The position numbers and the translations under genes were made by a program. The notes under the pieces are model-generated. The model was not told the origin of the DNA and did no database searches. It saw nothing but the letters and a program-made list of their open reading frames with translations. A stretch of DNA of 64,000 nt from assembly GCA_947034885.2 (NCBI GenBank), contig OX344751.2:16926001-16990000 (forward strand), read 5' to 3'. Below are positions 1-10,556 of this stretch, in pieces (position 1 is the first letter of the stretch; each line of letters opens with the position of its first letter). Source of the stretch: Thuidium tamariscinum. Its lineage: Eukaryota > Streptophyta > Bryopsida > Hypnales > Thuidiaceae.

Positions 1-289
1 AAGTCCTACGTCAAATGTACAATATTTGTACATGTTGCTTTTTCATAGCCTTCAGCAATGTACTAATAGTGTACATTTAGCTAGGGCACCATTTTAGAGC
101 CCTATGCCTTTTCAACTTCGAAATTTGATAACTAATTCTACAAAGGTCCAAAAAATATGAAACGACTTGGGTTAGATGTCAATTCCACTTGTCTTTCAAG
201 GAAAATACACTGAAAAATATTTCAAGATGTTTCACCTCCCCAAAGTCCAGTTTCAGCCCTTAGATGGACGATTACTGAGCCTCCTACCT
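1..289 (-). mobile_element. Left-truncated MITE, family 2 (AGGTAGGAGG ends)
   Basis: The right end reads AGCCTCCTACCT followed by TA at 290-291. The interior is the reverse complement of the elements at 1448-1760 and 5850-6165, including the shared stretch around a TCTAACCCAAGT-like motif. By comparison with the 5850 copy, roughly 45 bp of the left end lies outside the window. No coding potential is seen. Confidence 0.7.
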
Positions 290-495
290 TATCAATCTCA
301 ACAGCGAACAAGATGACTAGACTATGTGCTGGTGGGTACTCAGTTCTAGAATTCTCAAGTTATCTTTCTTATCTTTTTGAGGCAAACCAAAGACAACTTT
401 TGTGTATTAGTAGGGCCTGGCATTTAGTGTGGGCAATCTAGTGAAAACAAAGCCCCATAATCACTGGATAGGAAATGAATGGCAAATTCACAATA

Positions 496-768
496 AGGTG
501 GGTACACCCAAAAGCGTCATGTTCCTAAAAGCGTCATCTACAACGCACATACATTTCCAAAATCAGTCATGTTCAGATGTTGTAGATGGCGCTTTCAGAA
601 ACAGACTTTGATCGTTAATAACTTTTGCATACGGTATCCAAATCCTGCGTTCTTTGGTGCGTTGGAACATGCTTTCACTTGCCAACAAGACTGCATTAAA
701 ATCTGAACTAGCTAATAACAAGAACTAGGCACAGTATGAATAAGTGGCGCTTTTGGGTGTACCTACCT
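496..768 (+). mobile_element. MITE, family 1, copy A (AGGTGGGTACACC ends)
   Basis: A 273 bp element starts AGGTGGGTACACCCAAAAG and ends with its inverse CTTTTGGGTGTACCTACCT, with TA on both sides (494-495 and 769-770). The interior carries a stretch around 'ATAACTTTTGCATA' that is also found in copies at 5092, 16509 and 18644. The 60-codon frame inside it is not a gene. TA borders are typical of the Tc1/mariner/Stowaway type, but this end sequence is not the classic Stowaway end, so the superfamily is inferred. Confidence 0.85.
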
Positions 769-798
769 TACACCAGAATCTCTCTTCTAACTCAATTG

Positions 799-950
799 GT
801 CCCAACCCAGTTTGACATATTGAGTTCGTGAGGTTTATTCACTTAGAGAGGGTCAGATTTACTCACATTTTTTGTAATTTGGCTTAGTCCAAGACCAGTT
901 TGACACATTGAGTTGTAAAGGTTTACCAGCCTAGAGAGGGTTAAATAAGA
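799..950. repeat. Direct repeat, two diverged copies
   Basis: The stretches at about 799-865 and 889-950 share CAGTTTGACAYATTGAGTT and a following CTAGAGAGGGT-like segment, so this is a short imperfect tandem duplication with a period of about 90 bp. No gene is seen between 770 and 1447; the remainder is AT-rich DNA without other structure. Confidence 0.55.
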
Positions 951-1447
951 GAGGTTGTACAGTATTTTTTTTCCTCAAGTGAAAATTCTCCTGCCCATGA
1001 GCAATTCCATAATTAAAAAATTCGGAGGCTACTAATACTCAAAGATACACTCCTCATTTCTACCCTCCAGACATGGATGGTATTGTTGAATTGCTACAAA
1101 ATCTGGAGCCGTTATAATTGCTCGTTCTGGATGGATGAATTTACAGACAATAGATGAAATAAAGAGATAACATTTCATCCAGAATTCCAATGCATGTTTT
1201 CCACGCACGCCCAAATTGGACTGAGCTTCCAAACCGTTTGCACTGCCCGAGATTCATGAAATAAAGACCCCTGAGCATGCACATCTAAAATGTAGTACAG
1301 GAAAAAAAAACTTATTTTTTAATTTTTGACACAGTAAGGTACAGGAAAATTTCCACCACTGTGGCACTGTCTCTGGTTCACTGTACTGTTTCCCTGATCA
1401 CTAGAAATTGTCCACGTGTTTCAAAAAAAAAAAATTTAAATGTCGTA

Positions 1448-1760
1448 AGGTAGGAGGTTCATAAACCGCTCATCTAAGAGCTGAAGCTGACTTTTGGGGA
1501 GGTAGAACTTCTTTAAATATTTTTCAGTAAATTTTCCTTGAAAGGCAAGAGAAATTGGCATCTAACCCAAGTTGTTTCATATTTTTTGAAGCTTTGTAGA
1601 ATTAGTTATGAATTTCTGAAGTTGTACAAAAGTGCATTTTTGTGGGCTCTAAAACCGCCCACCTCCTCAAATGCACACCACTTGTACATTGGAAAGTGCA
1701 AAATGTACCTCTAGAGCTTGATTGGTTTTAGAACCTACTCCATTTTAGGACCTCCTACCT
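1448..1760 (+). mobile_element. MITE, family 2, complete copy
   Basis: A 313 bp element begins AGGTAGGAGGTTC and ends GGACCTCCTACCT, flanked by TA at 1446-1447 and 1761-1762. The interior matches the elements at 1-289 (opposite orientation) and 5850-6165. It is non-coding. Confidence 0.85.
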
Positions 1761-1913
1761 TACAAGATCCATGACATTGATAAACAAACACTTCACCTGG
1801 GGCTGGCTACTTTGTGTAGGAGAGGGTTCTAAAATTAAGCGGGCATTTTCAACCATCCAGTAGGGGCTTTGAAATGGACATGTGAATTTTGGAAAAATGA
1901 ACTTTGGATTATA

Positions 1914-3242
1914 AGGGAGGGGGCTCAGTAACCACTCATCTAAGGGCTGGTTCGCCTTTTTCATGTATCTCGTGAGATGAAAATATTTTTAGTTTATTTT
2001 TCGGTCAAAGAAAAATAGATGAGGAATCTAACACAAGTCGTTTCATATTTTTTGAAGCAAAACTGAATTAGTTATGAATTTTCAAACACAATCTGGTGTA
2101 GGTCCCTATTTGTGATCATAGGCCCTTGGAAACCCATCCATGCATATTTTGAAAAAATTTAGGGCTTGTTCAAAAACTAGCATTGCTACATGTGAAAAGT
2201 AATTGAAATGGTTTCTAAAAGTGTCCCTTTCAAAATCTGAAATGAATGCTTGATTTAATCATTATTTCAGATTTTTCAATACTTGTAAGAAGGTAGTTAA
2301 ACAATGAATTTTAATTTTGAATTAAATTAGTAAATACCTAGCCACTTAGTTAGGAATGAACCAAGTCTGGTTCTTAAACCATCCATTGAAGAAGTAAAAA
2401 CAAATCTCATCAAGCTCCATTGTAATCCAGAGTTCATTTTTCCAAAGTTCACATGTCCATTTCAGAGTCCCTACTGGATGGTTGCAAAAAACTACTCGGT
2501 TTTAGAACCTTCTCCTATAATGGAACTTGATGAGATTTGTTTGTACTTCTACAATAGATGGTTTAACCCTTGAAGGACGGACTGGTAGCCATGAAAATCA
2601 TGTACTTTAATTCCATGTGACATCATCTACTTTGAAAAAGCCATTAGAAGTCAAAGAACTATTGAGGATCTTTCCTTTCCACTCCTAATACCAAGGATGA
2701 AAAGTTGCACTTCTGTCCAATAGGGAAAGATTCTTTGTCATTCAAAGGATGTAGAATGTCCTCGGCGGCATTAGAGGCTTAAGAATCACACTTAGTTCAT
2801 TCCTAACTAAGTGGCTAGGTGTCTACTAATTTAATTCAAAATTAAAATTCATTGTTCAACAAGCTTCTTATAAGTATTGAAAAATCTGAAATAATGATTA
2901 AATCAACCATTCATTTCAGATTTTGAAAGGGATACTTTTAGAAACCATTTCAATTACTTTACACATGTTGCAATGCTAGTTTTTGAACAAACCCTGATTT
3001 TTTTCAAACTATGCATGAGTGGATTTCCAAGGGCCTATGCTCACAAATAGGGACCTACACCAGATTGTGTCTGAAAATTTATAACTAATTCAATAATGCT
3101 TTAAAAAATATGAAATGACTTTGTGTTAGATTCTCATCTATTTTTCTTTGACTGAAAAATAAATTAAAAATATTTCCATCACAAGAGATACATGAAAAAG
3201 GCGGACCAGCCCTTAGGTGAGCAGTTTTCAAGCCTCCTCCCT
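1914..3242. mobile_element. Long foldback element with arms of about 480 bp
   Basis: The left end AGGGAGGGGGCTC and right end AAGCCTCCTCCCT are flanked by TA (1912-1913 and 3243-3244). The left arm (about 1914-2400) and right arm (about 2783-3242) are diverged inverted copies over nearly 480 bp. The segment 2430-2525 in the loop is also an inverted copy of 1817-1908, just outside the element. The right arm carries a TTAA-bordered insertion at 2567-2778 that the left arm lacks. A related, unfilled right-arm copy is seen at about 28370-28830. No open reading frame of note is present. Confidence 0.8.
2567..2778 (+). mobile_element. 212 bp TTAA-bordered element (family P1)
   Basis: This insertion starts CCCTTGAAGGACGGACTGG and is bordered by TTAA at 2563-2566 and 2779-2782. 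The opposite arm of the surrounding foldback has the same flanks joined at a single TTAA (2374-2377), and the related copy near 28380 is also joined. This is direct evidence for insertion with a TTAA duplication. Copies of 213 bp (10340-10552) and 215 bp (41998-42212, reversed) have the same interior. The left end is conserved; the right end is only a weak inverse of it. Confidence 0.85.
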
Positions 3243-3353
3243 TACTCTTTTCGCCGCAATGAAATCCCATTTCATTTGTTTCAAAAAAACAAAAACAAAA
3301 AACACTTCAAATCATACTACAGCATCCCCATGGCCACACACTTCAAAGCAATA

Positions 3354-3413
3354 TTGTAAACATTTTTGGACCATTGATTTTCCTCATATAAGGAAGATCA
3401 ATGGTCCAAAATG
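3354..3413. repeat. Short near-perfect hairpin
   Basis: Two arms of about 27 bases, each with the shared core ACCATTGAT, face each other across a loop of about 7 bases and are complementary with one or two differences. No gene or element ends are visible around it. Confidence 0.65.
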
Positions 3414-3746
3414 TTTACGATGTCACTTCAAAGTGCAGCAATGGGTATGCTTAAGAGCATGTTTAGAGTATCCAACCCATTTCCAACCACCCCCTATTTC
3501 CAATCTATAAACTCTTCTCTTTCCGTGAAGTTGTGGCACAAAATCCAGAATAGTTATAGCACATTATGATTGGTTGTAAAGCTCTCAATATTGCAACTGG
3601 CCCTAAATTGATTTTGCAATTAGTATATGGTCACAAATAGAAAGGTCTACATCACTATTACAAGTCACATAGAATCTTTGAGTAAAAAATTCACAGTAAT
3701 TACATTTTGTGTGATGAAATTCTGAAAAAATGTGTACTCCTTTTAA

Positions 3747-4663
3747 CCCCAAAGTTACCAAGGCATTTTCTGGCTCTGAAACCACTAAAAACTGCCATTT
3801 CTGCTACAATCACTCAAGAAATCTAAAAAAACTTTTTCCTTAGAATCTAAGCGTAGTATCTTGTACTACACTTGTCTCAAATCATGTGGTAAGAATTTTA
3901 TGAAGTTTGACTGTACAAATTGGAAGATATTAGCATTTGAAGTTGAACAAAAAGTTTTTTCAACTGTGGCCTGCAATTTCAGGTGACTTTGATGGCCATT
4001 TGTGGATTTTTTTTGCACTACACACCATAAGCTAAAAAAAAATTATCTTGAACATTTGAGTTGGAAGTTGGGGAAAAAAATTTCAGAATGTCAAAACTTG
4101 ATTTTCACATATAAAAAAATTGTTAAGTAGAAGTAGGTCCAAAGTTGAACATAATACTAAATTGTTAATAGCCCTTAGATGGAATAAAAAAATCATAATC
4201 CCAATGGTGGGATTGTTATTGAAAACAAACTTAACCTCGTCAAAAAAAAAATTGAAAAAAAATTGAAAATTGCATTCAAAAATGAATTCTATAAGTTTTG
4301 TTTTTTTGAAGATGCTTAGATTGCCCAAAAAACAAGATTGTCCATAACTTTTTCATTATTAGTCCAAATAGGATAAATCAAAGCTTCAAATGTAGACCAA
4401 AACATAATATTTCAGAAAAAAAATTGAAAAAAAAAAATCATTTTTGTGTGGGTTTTTTTTCTGCCCGCCAAACTGCTTTTTTGACTTTGGATGGCAAAAC
4501 TTCTGCTCCCAGGCATTGATTGAAAAAAAAATTATATTTTTAGAAAGCTGATGTGATCCCCTATCTTCAAAAAAAGTTTCAAAAAATCAGGTCAAAATGT
4601 CAAGTCACACGAGCCTGCCCGAAATCCCAAGTGTTCCCTGAGGGGACTTTGGGACTTTAGGGG
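3747..4663. mobile_element. TTAA-bordered element, 917 bp
   Basis: The ends are CCCCAAAGT on the left and ACTTTAGGGG on the right, immediately inside TTAA at 3743-3746 and 4664-4667. The length matches the 920-950 bp elements at 10557 and 29415, but the interior was not seen to match them. It has long A/T runs and no plausible protein frame. Confidence 0.6.
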
Positions 4664-5091
4664 TTAAACTCTATTTCTCTATATGGGAAAAAGTTTGCAT
4701 TCAAAAAAGTTTGCACTTAAAATATTCATAATTGCTTAAGTGGTTGAAAATGGGTGGGATACTGTACACCAAAAAAACTTTGGGTTGGAGCTCAAAGAAA
4801 TGGAGTGTTTTGATTGAAAGGTAGCTGAGGTACCAAACCAAAGGTCGTCCTCTATCATTGCCATAAATTTGTAAGCCCACAAGAAGTTCAGTTGTGGCAG
4901 GATTGATTCTTGGTCCACGCTTGACCAACATTTGGTGGCGGACCAAATGAAAACTTGTTCCACCACAATCACAGGAGAAACTTGTTCCATACAATAATAT
5001 TACGTGGATGCTTCTGGAAGATCCACCCACTCAGTAGTTGGGTTCCCTACTTTTCAAGTGACATTGGGTTTTAATTTTTTTTTTACATGTA

Positions 5092-5364
5092 AGGTGGGTA
5101 CACCTAAAATGGCCACTTATTCTTACTGTGCCTAGCTCCTGTCATCATGCTGTTCAGATTTTTATATAGTCTTATTGGCGAGTGAAAACATGTTCCAACG
5201 CACCAAAGAACATAGGATTTGGATACCGTATGCAAAAGTTATTAACGGTCAAAGTTTGTTTCTGAAATGGCCATCTACAGTCTAGACACATGACTGATTT
5301 CGAAAATGTATGCACATTGTAGATGGCGCTTTAAGATCAGGTGCCATTTTGGGTGTACCTACCA
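5092..5364 (-). mobile_element. MITE, family 1, copy B
   Basis: A 273 bp element with AGGTGGGTACACCTAAAA at one end and TTTTGGGTGTACCTACCA at the other, flanked by TA at 5090-5091 and 5365-5366. Its interior is the reverse complement of copy A at 496-768. The last base of the right end differs from the consensus. Confidence 0.85.
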
Positions 5365-5849
5365 TATTTGCATGGTACTATACCATTTTTCTTCTTCTTC
5401 TTTAAAACCAAACCATGACATTTCTTTTTTTTTCTTTTTTTTTCCGAATCAAATGGAAACCCAAAACAATGACATTTCATTGCACGCTCAAAAGCCACAA
5501 CCTGACATGTGAAGTTACCGTAAAATATACTCTTCTACCGATTGCGTATGGTGGGGCTGAAGCCTGAAGGTCGTGTTTTTTTCGTAAACAAATGAAATGG
5601 AAGGGGTCGTGTGTTTCGAATCATGAATGATCAAGTGCTTATAATTGGTGACTGACCAAGCAAGTACAAGTGGAGATCTGCATCTGCTCCTCTCCAGCAA
5701 GTTGTTATTGCAAAGAAACTGGCACTGACTTCCACACATTCCAATTGGTGTTTGTCTGCAGTTTCTTATCATAAGGGAAGTGCACCTAAAAGTGACACTT
5801 TTCTAATTGCGACACCTAGTTTCATCGGACCGAGATTTCAAGCTAAAAA

Positions 5850-6165
5850 AGGTAAGAGGTCCTATAATGGACCATCTAAGGGCTGAAACAGAATTTTAGG
5901 GAGGTAAAACTTCTAAAAATATTTCTCAGTAAATTTTCCTTGAAAGACAAGTAGAATTGACATCTAACCCAAGTCGTTTCATATTTTTCTCAACTTTTTT
6001 GAATTAGTTGTCAAATTTTGAAGTTGAAAGGACATAGGGCTCTAAAATGCTGCCCTAGCTAAAATGTATACTGTTGAAGGCTATGAAATAACAGCATGTA
6101 CAAGTACTGTACATTTAAGATAGGGCACCATTTTAGAACCCGCTCCATTTAAGAGCCTTCTACCT
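5850..6165 (+). mobile_element. MITE, family 2, third copy
   Basis: It starts AGGTAAGAGGTCC and ends GAGCCTTCTACCT with TA at 6166-6167; the left TA has decayed. The 316 bp interior matches the elements at 1-289 and 1448-1760. Confidence 0.75.
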
Positions 6166-6167
6166 TA

Positions 6168-8060
6168 CATTCAGGTGCATCTATTATATGAAATACGGAT
6201 GGTGACAACCCCTGTCACGATCCAATGTCACAAAAACAGTCACGTTTTCATTCAAAATATTTTTCATCCAAACCATTTTCTCCTAAGTTCAATCAATGTC
6301 AATGCTACACTGCAACAAGTCTGTGTTAGTATACCTTGAAATGAAAATTTCTTGTAGAATCTCAATGTTTGTTGATATTGAAATGACAAACTACAATGTT
6401 TAGATGACAATGTTGTCAACCCTGATTGTACTAACAAAAGAGTAGAAACACCCATTCCCACACTTGTTTCTATTCTTTGTCCCTATACTCACCCAAATAT
6501 GACCCTAAACTTGGTGAATGTGTCTTCCAAATGCTTGATGTTGATTTGTTGATGCATTTGAAGGACACATACTTCACTTTGATTCACTGACAAATGATTT
6601 TTGTATATTTCAAATTTGGGAGCACCTATGTGACAGTTTCTATGGTCTAAGCAACCAATATTTCGAAAAATCATAGAAATTACATATGACATCCAAAAAA
6701 TCTACTTTGGGGGGAAAATATTTATAATTCTCAGTCACTAAATAATAATACAAAAATATTATTTTTTTGAGAAGGTGCCTCCGACTAAGCTAAATTGTTC
6801 ATATTGACAATTTTGGGTGCTTCCACCTTGTAGATGTTTAAATCATCATCAAGTGGGTGGATGATGATTGTATAGAGCAATGTACTTTATCTAATTAACC
6901 CTAGAATGAGGACAAGGTCTTTTAGTAGAAATCATCTTTGGGGGTACGATGTAAATCATTTGCTTAATTACTATTCATCCAAATGACTATTTTCATGTCT
7001 CTATCATTTTCTTAAAAATTTCTTGCTCTCAAATTTTGAATTTATTTATAGAGTATAGATTGCATTATAAATCCAACAATAGAAGCTCCATCAATTTCCA
7101 AATTAAACCCACCTTATGGAATTCTTTTGAAATTGAATGACATCATGTAGTTTATGACTCATTTTTTAGGATTTAAAATGTGGGCATTGGTTGAAAATGT
7201 TTATTGCACTATGTTTGGTCACTTTCCATTGCTAGATAATATTTTAAGAAAGGACAAGTAGACAACTACATTGAAGAGGGATTTAAATAAATTCATACTA
7301 ATTGATTGACATTTCATGCTATATAAATATCTACCTTTGTTGTACATCAATAGTTACTAAAGTGTCCAAGGACTATACATCTTGTTTCAAATTCTATATT
7401 TTTCCTCAGTAACTAAAGTCCTTTTAATTTTTTCATCCTTTTAATACCTCTATTCAATGTAGGGTTTCTATATTTGAATTTGAGCAATATCTAATCCAAT
7501 TGAAATTCATTTTATTAATGTCATGAAGAATTCCAAATATTGCAATTGTTCATAGAATTCTTATCTTGTGTAGTTTTTATTTAGTAATTAGAATGGTCTC
7601 TATCTATTTATTGAATTTGTTTGGTAAATGGCATGTTTACTCTACTAAATTGGGTAGTCAAATAACCACAAATTCTTTAAAGAACTTGCTCACTCACAAT
7701 GTCAACTATAAGATTCTATAATTACATTCTATCTAATCTTTTTTTTAAATGAATAAACAAATTGCTCAACTTTTTGGTAGGTTTGATCTATTTTTAATTT
7801 AATTCCCCTTTTGATTATTAGGTTGGTTCAAGCCAAGAACTCATTGGAGGTCAAACTATCATGCAAGACCTCCTCTTTGCATAGAAAATTTCAAAAATAT
7901 GTACTTTTATCCTACCTAAAAGGATTCTGTCATTCATTGTACACTTAGTGACTATGACATTCTTCTAGAGTTACCCCTTGTAGCACTTTAATTTGGTGTT
8001 TTGTGAGCATAGTTACAATAAATTTCACCAAACAATCCCCCTATGAAGATACGATGTTTG
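6168..8060. other. AT-rich stretch without a recognised gene
   Basis: Only short chance reading frames are found. A TTAA followed by CCCTAGAATGAGGAC at 6895-6913 resembles a TTAA-type element end, but no partner end was found. Confidence 0.6.
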
Positions 8061-8172
8061 TTTGTTTGTTTATTACGTTGAGATCTCCCGGACTGTGAGT
8101 CCCTCGGGTGCGTGTTGGATACTGTCAGAAAGCCCTCGGTGAGGAGGGGTGCACGGGCTTTGATTCATGGTA
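8061..8172 (-). mobile_element. GC-richer fragment with AAAC tail, possible retroposon piece
   Basis: A block of about 100 bp with much higher GC than its surroundings ends, on the minus strand, in AATAAACAAACAAACAAAC. A short simple tail on a GC-rich body is what a SINE or processed fragment leaves. No A or B box and no flanking duplication were recognised, so this is only a suggestion. Confidence 0.3.
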
Positions 8173-8784
8173 TTCCAACCTACAGCATGAAAGTTATTGA
8201 ATTTTGAAGTTTCTATACATTAAAAAAATTAGACCATGGCAACGGCATGGGCCACCTTAGTAAATTTTGAAAACAAGGTGGAGTAAACAACTATATAATT
8301 GTTGTTGCAAGTTCTAATCATAGGATTGTTTTCCAAAGTTGTACTTCTATTTCTAAACCAATTTTCACAATCTACTTCCTATGAGTTCATAAAATCATTA
8401 TCTTTTAATTTAGTATAAAATATAAATTTTGGCTTATGAAATGCTTTTAGGGCTACTAAAGTAGCAACATCCACAACCTTCTATATTCATGCAATCATCT
8501 CTTTTAAAATCTTGAGAAAGGAATCGATGTGATTACAAACATGTATTGCATCTAATTATTAGTCCCTTGTGTTGGTATTAAGTGCACTTATAGACATCTT
8601 TTAATCTTTAAAAAAAATTACAACTTGTACTTACAATATCCAAATACTACATTTGGAAAGTACACATTTAAGTTTTCTCTTGCTAATAGGGTCCAACAAT
8701 TTATTGGATATATCTACTAATAAAAATCATGTTGAAAACCCCCAAAATTCATGGTTATTGATGCTACTACCTTGATCACTGAAG

Positions 8785-9056
8785 AAGGCAGGATGTTAAA
8801 TTCTACCATTGAAGGTGGGCCGAGCAAGATAATTTTGGGTTTTCTAGGGTAAAAGTGAAAAAAAAACACCTAGTTTGTGCCGTGTCTAGGATATGTTCTA
8901 GATCTCTCCAACCTAATTTGGGATCTCTAATCACAAATATGAATTCAGAATTTGCAAAAAAATTATTTACGACAAATAAAAAATTCCTACATTTTCACCC
9001 AACGTAAATCCACTATGCTGGACCCACCTTCGATGGTAGGATTTAACGTCCTCCTT
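8785..9056. mobile_element. MITE-like inverted-repeat element, 272 bp
   Basis: Arms of about 40 bp, left AAGGCAGGATGTTAAAT and right ATTTAACGTCCTCCTT, continue inward through TCTACCATTGAAGGTGGG and its inverse. The middle is non-coding. The target duplication is unclear. Confidence 0.6.
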
Positions 9057-9446
9057 GAAGAAGCTTCAAAATAAACTTTTTGGTAATATTTTTTACCCTA
9101 GAGATTCCACCGAACTTTCTACTATAGATATTTTGGATCATTATTTTCTTTAGTTAATGATGAACTTCAGAAGTTGTCTTCCTATTTATAGATCAAACAC
9201 TACAGGTGTTAAAAACTGTAATTTTTTCTAATAAATTATAACTTATTAAACAAAAAAATCCTGTACTAAAATCACCATGCAAGACTGGTACTTATCTGGC
9301 AACGATGATGGCAAGGATGTCTTCACACTCCTCAGTCAAGTGCAGCTGGCTGGATGTCTGAAGCCACAGACAATTATGGACTCCATATTAACTCGGAGAT
9401 ATTTTTTTCTCAAGGATTAGTTCAAATTAAATTGCCTCTGCCACGG

Positions 9447-9506
9447 CAGAGAAAAAGAAAAGGAAAAAGGGAAAGGGAAAAGAAAAGGAAAAAGGAAAAA
9501 AGAAAT
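9447..9506 (+). repeat. Homopurine tract (A/G only, about 60 bases)
   Basis: An uninterrupted purine run made of GAAAAAG/GGGAAA blocks. Such tracts can adopt triplex structures; here no gene is near enough to suggest a role. Confidence 0.7.
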
Positions 9507-9973
9507 CAATGGAAATCGTCCATGTGTTAAAAAGAAAGAATAAGGGCAGCAACAGGAGGCTTGTGCGCTGAGCTGGCAAAACAGAGGGGATGAGTCAGAG
9601 CCACGTCACATTTTTGGTGGGTGCAGAAGGGCCTGATTCCAATCCAACAGCCAAGTGTCACTAACTAAAGGTAGATAAGCCTATAACCACCCCAATTTGC
9701 AATCTGAATATCTACAAAACACATATTATAAATCAAAAGCCAATCTAATATTTTAATCCAAAATAAAATATCTAAGCATATTGGTATGCATACTTCTCAC
9801 TCTACAAGCGAGATGCTAACAATTATGAATCAATACAAATCATTCCTAAATGTGTTGGCTTCACATACTACTTTTATTGATCCACATTTCTTTAAAATTG
9901 ATTAAATCATTTGTAGAATTTTGAATTGCAATCCTCATTTGAATCTCTAAAGTGTTCAAATTCAAACTATTTT

Positions 9974-10158
9974 ATTTTTTATTTTATTATTTTTGACACA
10001 AGCGTGTTGAGGAAACACATTGCGAGGGGCTCCATCAAGAATAGAGGCTGATTTTAAGCCATAAACAAATCTGGTGCCAGTAGGTATTGAACCCGCAACT
10101 TGCTTATTGCAAGGATCTTCCGCTCCATCACTTGGTAGTTTAAGGTCATTCTGAACCA
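9974..10158 (-). mobile_element. SINE with tRNA-like head and 16 bp target duplication
   Basis: On the minus strand the element starts near 10158, contains a B-box match GGTTCAATACC (10083-10093) and an upstream A-box-like AGTGATGGAGCGG, and ends in an A-rich tail with T interruptions (plus-strand T-rich run 9974-9995). Both sides carry the perfect 16 bp duplication AAATTCAAACTATTTT (9958-9973 and 10159-10174). This is the full signature of LINE-dependent retroposition. The perfect duplication suggests a fairly young insertion. The 65-codon frame inside is not a gene. Confidence 0.88.
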
Positions 10159-10339
10159 AAATTCAAACTATTTTGCAATGATGACTTGATATGATTTTGG
10201 ATTGAGGAGTCTCTCTTGCAAGAAGGCGAGTGAGTTGGAATTGCAAAAACAAAACCTACAACAATTTTGTCATTTTAGGGTACCATCTAATATAGTTGAC
10301 ATTTAAAGAATATATTGTTCAAGCTTGATGCATTCTTAA

Positions 10340-10552
10340 CCCTTGAAGGACGAAGTGGTGGCTATAGAAATCATGCATTTTGATATCATTTCCCTTGAAT
10401 AAGCTGAATATATTCATTGGAAGTCAAAGTCCTATAAAAGATCTTCCCTTTCCACCTCTAATACCGAGGATGAAAAGTTGCAAATTTGTCCTACAAGAAA
10501 AAATTCTTTGTGGTTCAAAGGATGCCAAACGTTTGTAGTGACATTGAAAAGT
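10340..10552 (+). mobile_element. 213 bp TTAA-bordered element (family P1)
   Basis: It begins CCCTTGAAGGACGAAGTGG after TTAA at 10336-10339 and ends before TTAA at 10553-10556. The interior matches the 212 bp insertion at 2567-2778. It shares its right TTAA with the next element. Confidence 0.8.
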
Positions 10553-10556
10553 TAAA

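Noticed and set aside
4701-5030. Two overlapping minus-strand frames of 109 and 84 codons
   Set aside because: Both frames are open in the same stretch, neither is recognisable, and the region lies between transposable elements; possibly an old element relic.
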